Assembly: GCA_050301235.1 (NCBI GenBank)
Contig: JBNKZD010000212.1
Coordinates: 15,778 to 79,777 of the forward strand
DNA length: 64,000 bases
Direction of reading: 5' to 3'
Source: JAFGIN01 sp050301235
GTDB taxonomy: Bacteria > Fibrobacterota > Chitinivibrionia > Chitinivibrionales > Chitinispirillaceae
Part shown: piece by piece, positions 1-9,329 of the stretch
Position numbering within the stretch: position 1 is the stretch's first letter
How the letters are laid out: the number at the start of each line of letters is the position of its first letter
Made by a program: the position numbers and the translations under genes
Notes under the pieces: generated by a model
The model's database searches: none
Seen by the model: only the letters and a program-made list of their open reading frames with translations
Told to the model about the DNA's origin: nothing

Positions 1-33
1 CTTAAACGTTGCATCAGATGTTGCATGAGCCAT
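1..33 (-). CDS. 5' end of a minus-strand gene, possibly thioredoxin
   Basis: Only eleven codons are inside the window, reading MAHATSDATFK on the minus strand from an ATG at 33. A strong ribosome binding site, GGAGG at 44-40, sits six bases upstream. A sigma-54-type promoter lies about 45 bases further up. The N-terminus resembles thioredoxins, where a T-D-A-T-F run commonly precedes the first helix. That resemblance is short and weak, so the product is a guess; the existence of the gene is much better supported. It is divergent from the sigma-54 activator at 350, the usual arrangement for an activator and its target. Confidence 0.6.
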   Translation of the reverse strand, partial: MAHATSDATFK

Positions 34-78
34 ATTCAGCCTCCATTGAATGGTTAATAAATTTCTTCACCCCAATTA

Positions 79-94
79 TGCAACTGATATGCCA
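79..94 (-). promoter_or_regulatory. sigma-54 (-24/-12) promoter
   Basis: The minus strand reads TGGCATATCAGTTGCA from 94 to 79. It has the GG and GC doublets and the ten-base spacing between them expected for RpoN. The predicted transcript start is near 68, giving a leader of about 35 bases that carries the ribosome binding site of the gene starting at 33. The divergent neighbour encodes a sigma-54 activator, which strengthens the call. Confidence 0.65.
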
Positions 95-286
95 TAATCT
101 GTTTTATTAATTTCAGCCATGTTTTTTCCAGTTTTCATTACCAGCCAACGACAGATTAATCTCTTTAAATGCTTATGATTCAATGTATTAGCGAATTGAG
201 TCCTATCTTATTATTGCAAAATTACTTTTTAACGTCATTAAATAATTGCAACAGTTCAACAGTAATAGTATATTGCATTTTTAACG

Positions 287-316
287 ATGCAACAGAATGC
301 AACACAAGTGTTGCAT
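287..316. promoter_or_regulatory. ATGCAACA operator cluster upstream of the activator gene
   Basis: A direct copy of ATGCAACA at 287 is followed by a perfect nine-base inverted repeat, ATGCAACAC (297-305) and GTGTTGCAT (308-316), with an AA centre. The same octamer occurs twice near 1-28, and related TTGCA half-sites lie near 247 and 273. This looks like an enhancer-type site for the adjacent sigma-54 activator, or an autoregulatory site. It lies upstream of the preferred start codon at 350. Confidence 0.5.
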
Positions 317-349
317 CAAAGTACAACAATTAGCCCGGAGTGTTCAGTC

Positions 350-1741
350 ATGAATTGTTTTATGAATCATCAGCTCTCTGCAGATTGCCTTGAATCTATC
401 CTGCACACTCTTGCAGAAGGGCTCTTTATCATCGATACAAATGGCATTATTCAATATTGTAATTCAATGCTTCTGGAAATGACAGGGAAAAGTAGAGAAG
501 AGATCATTGGGCAGACCTGCTGCAGTCTTATGCGGGACCGTTGCACACCTCCACCCACCTGTAACCTGTTTAAAAACGGTAAACTTACCAATGCGGAGTG
601 TGAACTAACAAAAACATCCGGTGAATCAATCCCTGTATTAAAAAATGCAAAAGTATTGCTGGATAGCGATGGTGTGGTTACAGGAGCTGTCGAAACACTC
701 ACCGATATATCATCTCTTCGTCTTTCACAGAACAAAGTTCAGGAGTTGGAAAGCCACCTGAAAAATCGGGACCGGATGGGTTCCATTGTGGGGAAAAGCC
801 ATGCAATCAGAGAAATTTTTAATTTGATTGAACTTGCTGCCGCATCAAATGCCACCGTACTCATAACCGGCGAAACCGGTACAGGGAAGGAGCTTGCAGC
901 CGCAGCTATTCATCAGAACAGCCAGCGCAGGGATGGACCATTTGTTAAGCTCAACTGTTCTGCTCTCCCTGAAGCTCTTCTTGAGAGTGAGCTGTTCGGT
1001 CATGCCAAAGGTTCATTTACAGGAGCTATTCGTGATAAAATCGGAAAATTTGAACTGGCAGATAAGGGAACTCTTTTCCTGGATGAAATCGGAGAACTTT
1101 CTCCCCTTATTCAGGTTAAACTGTTACGTTTTCTTCAGGAACGTGAATTTGAACGGGTGGGCGATAATGTTGTCAGAAGATCAGATGTCAGGATAATTGC
1201 TGCAACTCACCGGGATCTCCGGAAAATGATCTATGATGGCATTTTCAGGGAAGACCTTTTCTATCGTTTGAAAGTATTTCCTATTCACATTCCTTCACTT
1301 CGCGAAAGGAAAGAAGATATTGGCCTGCTTATAGACCATTTTATCAGTAGATTTAATACTGAAACAGGAAAGAAAATCGAGGGTTTGACACATGACGCAG
1401 CCATAACCATGATGGATTACTGCTGGCCGGGAAATATCCGTGAACTCGAGAATGCGATCGAACACGCATTTGTTACCTGCCAGGATGCCCGTATCGATCT
1501 GTTTGATCTTCCGCTTGAGATCCGTAAAGTTGAACTGCGAAAGGGGATCTGCATAACCAGTGCTCCGGAAATTATGCCGCAACGTCAATACCCGTTCCCG
1601 CTGCGACGGGCACAGCTTACCGATGATGAGTTTATCCGGGTGCTGAAAGAGTGCAATGGTAATCAGAGCGAAACAGCCCGCAGACTTGGAATTGACAGAA
1701 CAACAGTCTGGCGAAAAATGAAAAAGGTTGGGATCGTATGA
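350..1741 (+). CDS. PAS-containing sigma-54-dependent transcriptional activator
   Basis: The protein is an enhancer-binding activator of RNA polymerase carrying sigma-54. An N-terminal PAS domain (about residues 15-125 from this start) is followed by the AAA+ domain with Walker A GETGTGKE, the GAFTGA-type loop reading GSFTGA, a Walker B region FLDEIG, and a C-terminal Fis-type helix-turn-helix (NGNQSETARRLGIDRTTVWRK). The PAS segment is unusually cysteine-rich (TCCSLMRDRC, then PPTC), which may bind metal or sense redox state. I chose ATG 350 because GGAG precedes it by nine bases. An in-frame ATG at 287 adds 21 residues but has no ribosome binding site and lies inside an inverted repeat. The stop overlaps the next start (ATGA), so the three downstream genes are coupled. 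Confidence 0.9.
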   Translation: MNCFMNHQLSADCLESILHTLAEGLFIIDTNGIIQYCNSMLLEMTGKSREEIIGQTCCSLMRDRCTPPPTCNLFKNGKLTNAECELTKTSGESIPVLKNAKVLLDSDGVVTGAVETLTDISSLRLSQNKVQELESHLKNRDRMGSIVGKSHAIREIFNLIELAAASNATVLITGETGTGKELAAAAIHQNSQRRDGPFVKLNCSALPEALLESELFGHAKGSFTGAIRDKIGKFELADKGTLFLDEIGELSPLIQVKLLRFLQEREFERVGDNVVRRSDVRIIAATHRDLRKMIYDGIFREDLFYRLKVFPIHIPSLRERKEDIGLLIDHFISRFNTETGKKIEGLTHDAAITMMDYCWPGNIRELENAIEHAFVTCQDARIDLFDLPLEIRKVELRKGICITSAPEIMPQRQYPFPLRRAQLTDDEFIRVLKECNGNQSETARRLGIDRTTVWRKMKKVGIV

Positions 1742-2874
1742 TTACAGAACATTTTAATACCTATTTTGATAATGCAGCAACAACGTTTCCCAAACCTCCT
1801 CAGGTAAACGAATATATCAACCATTATCTGTCAAATATTGGCGGTACTTACGGACGAAGTGCCTATGGACGTGTCATCGAGGCATCACAGGGGGTGGAAT
1901 CTGTTCGTGAACTGCTTGCAGCGAAACTGGGTACAATAGTTTCCGATCATATCTTTTTCACCCATAATGCAACACATGGAATTAACCTGTTATTACAGGG
2001 TTTAACGATTAATAATGGTACCATCCTCGTTTCTCCTCTTGAGCATAATGCGACCATGCGTCCATTAACATATCTATCTAAAAAGTGCAACCTGACAATC
2101 AAAACCCTCCCCCATTTTTCTGATGGTTCGATTGATCCGGATAAAATCTCATCATCTCTTACAAAAGATACTAAGCTCATTGTTCTTAATCATCAGAGCA
2201 ATATAAACGGGGTCATTCAACCGGTAAAGGAGATTAAACAACAGGCCGGAGAGATACCCGTACTACTTGACACAGCACAGTCACTGGGACACGTTCGGTG
2301 CAGCCTCGATGACTGGAATATAGACATGGCAGCCTGTACCGGTCACAAGGGGCTTTTTGGTCCAACAGGCACCGGAGCACTTTTTATACGCAATCCGGAA
2401 GCTGTCGCGCCACTGATTTATGGTGGAACCGGAAGTCGTTCGGAAAGCCTGGAGATGCCCCCATTTGCACCTGATCGCTTTGAAGCCGGCACTCCAAACG
2501 TTTGCGGTATTTTTGGACTTCTTGGTGCACTGGAACATCCACCAATTCCAAAACATACCCGGCAGGATTTCCTTTTACTGATCCAAACTATAAAGAAAAT
2601 TCCAGAAATAACCGTTTATTGCTCAAATGATCTATCAATGCAGGGAGAACTGTTTTCGATTACTCACTCCACTATACCCTGCTCTGATCTGTCATCAGAA
2701 CTGTATCATACCTGGCACATTGAAACCCGCTCAGGCCTTCACTGCGCCCCCTTTGCACATCAGACCCTGGGCACATTTCCAAAAGGTACAACCCGTATCG
2801 CCCCTTCACCATATCATACCACCAGAGATTTTGACTATCTGATAGAATCAATCAAGAATGTGGTGAAAAGATGA
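1738..2874 (+). CDS. cysteine desulfurase-family class V aminotransferase
   Basis: A PLP enzyme of fold type I, related to IscS/SufS and especially to the compact cysteine-desulfurase-like group (TIGR01977 type). Seen in the sequence: YFDNAATTFPKP at the N-terminus, the HNATHG segment, the PLP aspartate region LLDTAQSLGH, the lysine-bearing motif TGHKGLFGPTGTGAL, and a likely active-site cysteine in SGLHCAP near residue 338. At 378 residues it is full length. It overlaps the activator stop codon by four bases and is itself overlapped by the DUF3343 gene. Known family role: removing sulfur or selenium from cysteine or selenocysteine. The specific acceptor is inferred to be the DUF3343 partner and possibly the divergent thioredoxin-like protein. 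Confidence 0.85.
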   Translation: MITEHFNTYFDNAATTFPKPPQVNEYINHYLSNIGGTYGRSAYGRVIEASQGVESVRELLAAKLGTIVSDHIFFTHNATHGINLLLQGLTINNGTILVSPLEHNATMRPLTYLSKKCNLTIKTLPHFSDGSIDPDKISSSLTKDTKLIVLNHQSNINGVIQPVKEIKQQAGEIPVLLDTAQSLGHVRCSLDDWNIDMAACTGHKGLFGPTGTGALFIRNPEAVAPLIYGGTGSRSESLEMPPFAPDRFEAGTPNVCGIFGLLGALEHPPIPKHTRQDFLLLIQTIKKIPEITVYCSNDLSMQGELFSITHSTIPCSDLSSELYHTWHIETRSGLHCAPFAHQTLGTFPKGTTRIAPSPYHTTRDFDYLIESIKNVVKR

Positions 2875-3092
2875 TAACTGTGATTGCTCTTTTTGAAACG
2901 ACTCGTGCAGTACTGAAATGTGAGCGCTTATGCAAGGTAGCATCAATTCAATGTAAAGTTATTCCTGTCCCGCGGGACTTGTCGGCGGGGTGTGGAATGG
3001 CTATCGTGCTCAGCGAGGTTGATGCTGAGAGAGTGGAGAATATGCTACGGGATGAAGCGATTGAGGTCAGATTGATTCGAAGAGACTGTTGA
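2871..3092 (+). CDS. DUF3343 putative Se/S carrier-like protein
   Basis: A 73-residue protein with the DUF3343 pattern: a hydrophobic start (VIALFETTRAVL), a central PVPRDLSAGCG motif and a C-terminal helix. The SAGCG cysteine is a candidate sulfur or selenium carrier residue; further cysteines are at about 18, 21 and 28 and at the C-terminus. DUF3343 proteins are repeatedly found beside this type of cysteine desulfurase in selenium- and sulfur-transfer gene sets. The ATG overlaps the upstream stop by four bases, so translation is coupled. It is the last gene of the operon; no terminator hairpin was found before the convergent gene at 3179. Confidence 0.75.
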   Translation: MITVIALFETTRAVLKCERLCKVASIQCKVIPVPRDLSAGCGMAIVLSEVDAERVENMLRDEAIEVRLIRRDC

Positions 3093-3178
3093 TTTTTCTA
3101 TTGAGGGCGAGATGAATTTGCTGATGCAATCTATAACTGATACTGAAATTGTTTTGATTGATACTCCAGATTGATTAT

Positions 3179-6100
3179 CTAATTCTGAACATGTACCGCT
3201 ACGGACCTGGTCAGAGGTGTGATTAAAAAACCTGTCGGGTTTGTAATTGTCACAGTAACCATCTCGCCATCGGTTATAGTTATGCCAGAAATTGTTAATA
3301 CTCGCTGTGTCCCGGTTCCAGACATTGTGAAACTGGTTACACCCTCTACACTTATATCGCCATCTGCTAGAGTTGTGGGATCTACATCAAATGTAAGTGT
3401 CAGCTCTGTGGTAGTCATCGTCCCGGATTCACCGTTCGCTGCCAAGTTTTGGAAACTGACAGGTGTCGTCGTGGGGGCTATATATACCACAGCTGTCCGA
3501 GTTGAAGGCGTAATCGCATACCCGGTTGGATTTGAAATCGCGACAGTTACATTTTCACCATTAGCAACTTTAATATCAGATATTGCTAACGTCCTTGTCA
3601 AACCAATCCCTGTCAATGCCCCTTTGGTTGCCCCGTTTACCGATATATTACTAGTATCCAGAGTGGTGGGATCAATGTCAAATGTGAGTGTCAGTGCTGT
3701 TGTCGTTACAGAGTTCGAAACACCATCTACTTGTATTAATCCATCAAAAGAAACCGGAACTGAAGCTCTGTTCACAGTCACCACGTAGTTTTTTGTCGTA
3801 GTCCCATTCTGTGCTGTTACAGTCAATGTAATGGTATTAGCACCATAATTGAGAGTTTGGGGAACACCACTATTGTTGCTGATCGTAGCATTCGGATCTG
3901 CCGGCGTACCCGTCAATGTAATTGAAGAAACTGCGCTGCCGACATTTACCGCATACGAAGTTGTTGCCTGTGCAAATGCTGGAGTTAACGTACCGGTAGT
4001 AACAGTAAGTGCAGAAAGGTTCGCATTATTTCCTGCTGCTGCCACAATCACTGTTACTACATAATCCTGTGTGCTGCCATCTTCCGCAGTAACAGTATAT
4101 GTAACAGGATTTTCAAAATTACGTGCAACTTCACTTAAAGGGCTTATGCTCGCTCCAGTATGAGTAATTGTCGGAGATAGACTTGTTACACCGGTTCCAT
4201 AGGGCACATTTACTGTTACTGTATGTGTTATCTCGTTGATCGATCCGGTTGCTGCAGGTGTAGTGAAATTAAATGCAGTAATCGCCTTCGCGGGATTTGC
4301 TGAAACGTTAACAGTAACAGTGTACACTTCTGTTGATGCATCTGCTCCCGTAATCGTATATGTTACATCATTTGTAAAATCTACAAGTACACCACTTGCA
4401 GGACTGATACTTACACCATTATGTGTGATCGTCGGAGTAAGCTGTGTTACATCAGTGCTGAAGGGTACATTAACCGTTATCGTTTTTTCAATATGATCTA
4501 TCTCACCTACTGCAGAAGGACTACTAAAACTGAATGCGGAAATTGCCAAAGCATCCATTTTATTCCAGCGTACATACAAATTAATATCAGATGAACCAAC
4601 TATCAGTGTATCACCAGAATTGTACACTTTGCCACTGCCAGCAACTCTTGTCCAACCAGCGAATACCGAATCAGTTTTTGTCAAAGAACCAGTATTTCCG
4701 GCAACACGAAAGGAATCTCCTGACAAGTATGTTTTCGAATTCACAGGAACAGTACCAGTTCCACCATTTTTATCATATGTTACCGTGTATGTCGAAACAA
4801 CCGACCATTGAGCATACAAAGTTGTAGTTGCATTAATAGTAACATTCGCCCCGACAGCATATGCAGTCCCGCTACCATTTGCAACCGTATTCCACCCTGT
4901 AAAACTATACCCTTCACGGGTGAAAGTATTTGAAGCAGCAGTTATCACTGTGTTAGAATCGTATGTTCCACCTGAAGGGGCGGTTCCTCCATCACTGCCA
5001 TTACCGTTATACGCCAGTGTATAGGTTTTTATATTCCATCGGGCATACAGTGTATCATTTCCAGTTACTTTTGAAGAGGCGGTAAACCTTGTTCCACCAC
5101 TTACCGCTGTATACCATCCTGCAAATGTGTACCCGGTCCTTGTTGGATTTGTCGGCATTGAAGGTAACAGTGTATCTGGATGGTAAATTGAGATTGTCGA
5201 TGGACTTGGTCCAGTTGTTGCTCCTTGCCCATCGAAGGTAATTGTAGCTCTCCACGCAGCGTAAAGAGTTACTGCGGAACTGCCGATAATCAGGGTATCA
5301 TTCTGTGCATAAAATTTGCCATTAGCATTATACATGGAGTTCCAGTTAGCGAAGGTGAACCCATCCTTTTTAAGTGTATTCACTCCCAGGACTTTCGCAA
5401 TCTGCCCTCTCTGATATTTAGTTGTATCTGTTGGTGACGAACCACTTGTGTTGCTATTACCTGTATAGCTTACATTATAATAGGGGATCCAATTTGCAAA
5501 TACGGTCATATTGGCTGTTACTTTTGTATCATTTGCAAAACGAATACCACCACCATTTGTTGATGTAAACCATCCGCCGAACGTACTGCCTGTTTTGACT
5601 GGTTCAGCAGGATAATTCTTGATAGTGGTATCGGGGTACGTGACTGTTATGGTACCTGGATTAACATGCGTAGTAGCACTCTGATCATCAAAGGTCACTG
5701 TATATGAAACCGGTTTCCACACTGCCCAGAGACTGACATTTGACGTACCCATGGTGAATTGAGAATTAGCAGCATAAAAATTTCCGGTTCCAGTATTATT
5801 TGTGTTCCACCCGTTAAAAGTATACCCTGTTTTTGCAAGACCACCTACATTGCTCTTTACCGTAACATCATCACCCTGTTTATAACTGTTAGGATCCGAT
5901 GGTACATTTCCGCTATTTGCGCCATTTGCGTTATAATTGACAGTATAAGTAGGATTACTCGTCCACATTGCATACAGGACCACATCACTAGTTCCCATCT
6001 GAAAAGTTGAACCCGCACTGTACTGGTTTCCAGTTCCATTAATCTGAGTATTCCAGCCACTGAACGTCATGTCTGTTTTAGTTAGTCCGCCAGTATTTCC

Positions 6101-9100
6101 CTTTACAACGACTGTTGCAAGTGATGCATATCTGGCTGGATCAACGGGTAAACTACCAGAAGTGTAGTAATTTCCATTATAAGTTACTGTATATGTGGGA
6201 ATCAGTTGCCAGTCAGCGTAAAGGACTGAATTAAAAGGCGGCATCACTACCGTAACACCAGCCGCAAAAGATATACCAGTGCCATCATTCTTGGTGTTCC
6301 AACCTTTAAAAATATAACCATTGCGTGATAGATTGCCGCTATTGGTTTTAAGCATAACAGTAACACCAGCTTCATAGGTATTCGCGTCTACCGGAACAGT
6401 ACCGGAAGTTGCGTTATTGCTATTATATGTAATTATATAGGTAGGATTTGCACTCCACTTGGCAAACAGTGTGTCATCAAAGTCATTCTTAACAAATTTC
6501 GTATTTTCGGTAAATGTTGTTCCATTTCCATCAGGTTGTGTATTCCACCCGACAAAGATACTGCCTTTCTTGAGAAGGTTTCCGGTATTTCCTTTTACCA
6601 TTACATTCACCCCCGGCAGATACAAATTATCATCCTTCGGTTCAGATCCGCTGCTGCTGCCGTTTGCGTTATATACCATCCTGTATAGAGGTTTGCTTGT
6701 CCATACAGCATATAATTTTACACTGTCCTCTATTGTAATTATATCACGAGGCATAAGAATCGATTCGGGTGTAAAGGATACAGTTCTGCTCCATCCGGCA
6801 AATAAATATCCTTGTTTAACCAGCAATCCGGAGTTGGTGAGAATTGTAGCCTGCATACCTGTTGTATAAACCGTGTTATCAATAGGAGCATTGCCACCAC
6901 TATTCCCGTTACCATCATAGGTGACCGTAAACGTAGTAACGGTGATTCTGGTCCACACTGCGTATAATACGACATTCTGAGATTCCAGTTTAAGTTCTGA
7001 ATTGGGAGTGTGTTGTGTGCCAGAACCATCTGCTTTTTCATTCCAGCCAGTGAACGTATACCCTTCACGAGAAAGATTCCCGGTGTTTCCCATTACAACA
7101 GCAACATTACCGGCTTCGTATGCGTTTGGATCAATAGGTACGACACCAGCGGTATTTGAATTGCCATTGTAAGTAATTGTGTAGGTTTTACTAAGTGTCC
7201 ATTTTGCATACAACGTGATATTTGCGATGACCGGAAACGAAACTCCCGTTTGATAAGTTGTTCCGGAACCATCAGGTTTAGTGTTCCAACCAGCAAATGA
7301 GTATTTACTTTTCGACAGATTTCCAGTGTTTATTGCTGCAATTGCAAATTCTCCACCTACATAATGGTTATTATCGACTGGTGCAGTACCGGATGTATTA
7401 CCATTGGCATCATAGCTCACCGTGTACGTTTGTTCCTTTGTCCAACGCGCGTACAATGTAGTAGTTGAATCAATACTGAATGAACTTCCCGGATACAACT
7501 GAGTTCCTTTGCCATCAGGTGAAGTGTTCCATCCGGCAAAAACATAGGCTGTTCTGGTCAATGCACCGGAATTCGGGAGAACTGGCACTTTATTCCCCTC
7601 TTCATAGGCTACAGAATCATAGGGTACCGTTCCACCAGTATTATCGTTACCATGATATGTTACTTTGTAGGTGATGATCTGTTGCCATACTGCATACATT
7701 ACAGTATTTCCCAGGATCGTAAGTGTATCAGTTGGTGCATATTGAGTACCATTACCATCTTTATCAGCACACCAGCCAATAAATCGATACCCAGGTTTAG
7801 TCAGACCAGCCTCATTTTCTTTCAGCACTGCAGAGGAATTCAGTTCATATTCATTTACATCAACAGGTACATCACCCGAAGTATTCCCATTACCATTGTA
7901 CGTGATACTAAAGGTCTCTTTTTCTGTCCAACTTGCATAGAGGATGATCAAAGAATCCAAAGCTCCAATTTCCACATACGCTTTATATGACTCCCCATTG
8001 CCATCTGCACGGGTATTCCATCCTACAAATTTAAAACCGGATTTGACAAGCAAACCGTAATTATCCCGGGTAATGATTTTTGATCCGATTTCGTATAGAT
8101 TTGAATCAACAGGAACGGTACCACCAGTATTTCCGTTTCCATCATATTTGATTCTGCATACAGTTTGCTGTGTCCATTTCGCAAAAAGCTGCACATTTTC
8201 ATTCTGTATTGTTAAACGAGCCCCGGGGGAATAGTTTTTCCCATATCCATCCGATGCTGTATTCCATCCAACAAATGTATAGTTTTCTTTTTGAAGATTT
8301 CCAAGGTTCCCTTTTACAATTACCACAGTCCCTGGATCATATAGATTTGGATCACTGGGGGCATCACCCGAGGTTTTCCCATTACCATTATACAGTACGG
8401 CGAAGGAAATTATTTTTACCCATTTGGCATACAATACAATGTCTTTAGAAATAACAGGTATTTCAGCACCAGCAGAATATATCGTTCCACCACTGTCCGC
8501 TTTACTTGACCATCCAGCAAAGCTGAACCCTGTTTTTACAAGACTACCCAGATTGTCTTTAACTGTACCAATTTGTCCTGCACTATAACTTGTTGCATCA
8601 AAAGGAACAGTACCAGAAGTGTTCCCATTCCCATCATATGTGATGGTAAAAGATTTTCGAAGTTGAACCCGAATCTGAGGCCCTTTTACCGAATCATATG
8701 CATTTGATGCAACGCAATAATACTCACCTGCATTTTCACTGGTAAAACGCTCAATTTCCAGAACATTCTGTGTCTGCCCGTTGATTACCTCACCATCCTT
8801 ATACCATGTAAATGTAATTGGCATCGCCCCACTCACCCGGACAGAGAGTATTAATGTCTCAAGAGAATCTACCTGGACATTAGGATCTATTACCGAGAAA
8901 AAACTTGGTACAAAGCCTTCTGCAGCTACTGTGAAACTGATCCTTTTTGATATAACAGCAGTACCGCCATTGTATCTGCACTTTATCTGTAAATTGTATG
9001 TTCCGTCAGTTAATGGCTTAAGCAGGAATTCATTACTGTTCTGCCAGGATGACGTATCGCCATCATTGAGCTGTATCTGAAACTGGCATTCCTTCCGGTT

Positions 9101-9313
9101 ACCTTCAAGGACAAGCTTTGCCCATGTTCTATGGATTGTATCTCCGTCACGCAGATTGTCGCTATCAGCCCTTATTGTAAATGATGGAGGAACATAGTTT
9201 TTTCCATTCGGGTCCAATGGATTTGTATTCATGAAAGAACATCCCAGAATTAACAAAAATAATACTTCAATACCCAACTTAATAAAAACCGTAGTAACAA
9301 TTTTATTTAACAA
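3179..9313 (-). CDS. giant surface lipoprotein with 17 InlB-type repeats
   Basis: A 2044-residue predicted lipoprotein. The start is TTG at 9313 with AGGA nine bases upstream. A hydrophobic segment ends in the lipobox LILGC, followed by the NPLDP motif also seen in the lipoprotein at 50013. Domains in order: an N-terminal beta domain, one Ig-like domain (about 140-215, with WYKDG and YYCVASN), then 17 Listeria-Bacteroides/InlB B-type repeats of 70-75 residues (YNGNGNTSG...GYTFxGWNT...LYAxW). Repeats 13 and 15 are a variant with a different middle. After these come two DUF5018-like domains, a cadherin-like beta-sandwich, and two copies of a C-terminal domain of about 95 residues. No catalytic domain is seen. 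An adhesive or matrix role at the cell surface is inferred. It lies 16 bases after the gene at 9330. Confidence 0.85.
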   Translation of the reverse strand: MLNKIVTTVFIKLGIEVLFLLILGCSFMNTNPLDPNGKNYVPPSFTIRADSDNLRDGDTIHRTWAKLVLEGNRKECQFQIQLNDGDTSSWQNSNEFLLKPLTDGTYNLQIKCRYNGGTAVISKRISFTVAAEGFVPSFFSVIDPNVQVDSLETLILSVRVSGAMPITFTWYKDGEVINGQTQNVLEIERFTSENAGEYYCVASNAYDSVKGPQIRVQLRKSFTITYDGNGNTSGTVPFDATSYSAGQIGTVKDNLGSLVKTGFSFAGWSSKADSGGTIYSAGAEIPVISKDIVLYAKWVKIISFAVLYNGNGKTSGDAPSDPNLYDPGTVVIVKGNLGNLQKENYTFVGWNTASDGYGKNYSPGARLTIQNENVQLFAKWTQQTVCRIKYDGNGNTGGTVPVDSNLYEIGSKIITRDNYGLLVKSGFKFVGWNTRADGNGESYKAYVEIGALDSLIILYASWTEKETFSITYNGNGNTSGDVPVDVNEYELNSSAVLKENEAGLTKPGYRFIGWCADKDGNGTQYAPTDTLTILGNTVMYAVWQQIITYKVTYHGNDNTGGTVPYDSVAYEEGNKVPVLPNSGALTRTAYVFAGWNTSPDGKGTQLYPGSSFSIDSTTTLYARWTKEQTYTVSYDANGNTSGTAPVDNNHYVGGEFAIAAINTGNLSKSKYSFAGWNTKPDGSGTTYQTGVSFPVIANITLYAKWTLSKTYTITYNGNSNTAGVVPIDPNAYEAGNVAVVMGNTGNLSREGYTFTGWNEKADGSGTQHTPNSELKLESQNVVLYAVWTRITVTTFTVTYDGNGNSGGNAPIDNTVYTTGMQATILTNSGLLVKQGYLFAGWSRTVSFTPESILMPRDIITIEDSVKLYAVWTSKPLYRMVYNANGSSSGSEPKDDNLYLPGVNVMVKGNTGNLLKKGSIFVGWNTQPDGNGTTFTENTKFVKNDFDDTLFAKWSANPTYIITYNSNNATSGTVPVDANTYEAGVTVMLKTNSGNLSRNGYIFKGWNTKNDGTGISFAAGVTVVMPPFNSVLYADWQLIPTYTVTYNGNYYTSGSLPVDPARYASLATVVVKGNTGGLTKTDMTFSGWNTQINGTGNQYSAGSTFQMGTSDVVLYAMWTSNPTYTVNYNANGANSGNVPSDPNSYKQGDDVTVKSNVGGLAKTGYTFNGWNTNNTGTGNFYAANSQFTMGTSNVSLWAVWKPVSYTVTFDDQSATTHVNPGTITVTYPDTTIKNYPAEPVKTGSTFGGWFTSTNGGGIRFANDTKVTANMTVFANWIPYYNVSYTGNSNTSGSSPTDTTKYQRGQIAKVLGVNTLKKDGFTFANWNSMYNANGKFYAQNDTLIIGSSAVTLYAAWRATITFDGQGATTGPSPSTISIYHPDTLLPSMPTNPTRTGYTFAGWYTAVSGGTRFTASSKVTGNDTLYARWNIKTYTLAYNGNGSDGGTAPSGGTYDSNTVITAASNTFTREGYSFTGWNTVANGSGTAYAVGANVTINATTTLYAQWSVVSTYTVTYDKNGGTGTVPVNSKTYLSGDSFRVAGNTGSLTKTDSVFAGWTRVAGSGKVYNSGDTLIVGSSDINLYVRWNKMDALAISAFSFSSPSAVGEIDHIEKTITVNVPFSTDVTQLTPTITHNGVSISPASGVLVDFTNDVTYTITGADASTEVYTVTVNVSANPAKAITAFNFTTPAATGSINEITHTVTVNVPYGTGVTSLSPTITHTGASISPLSEVARNFENPVTYTVTAEDGSTQDYVVTVIVAAAGNNANLSALTVTTGTLTPAFAQATTSYAVNVGSAVSSITLTGTPADPNATISNNSGVPQTLNYGANTITLTVTAQNGTTTKNYVVTVNRASVPVSFDGLIQVDGVSNSVTTTALTLTFDIDPTTLDTSNISVNGATKGALTGIGLTRTLAISDIKVANGENVTVAISNPTGYAITPSTRTAVVYIAPTTTPVSFQNLAANGESGTMTTTELTLTFDVDPTTLADGDISVEGVTSFTMSGTGTQRVLTISGITITDGEMVTVTITNPTGFLITPLTRSVAVHVQN

Positions 9314-9329
9314 AGCAAACCATCCTGTA

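Noticed and set aside
287..349. Upstream extension of the sigma-54 activator starting at ATG 287
   Set aside because: No ribosome binding site, and the stretch coincides with an inverted-repeat operator candidate; ATG 350 has GGAG at good distance.
3219..4496. Long plus-strand open frames opposite the giant lipoprotein gene
   Set aside because: They are antisense to repetitive beta-domain coding sequence and show no signals or domains of their own.
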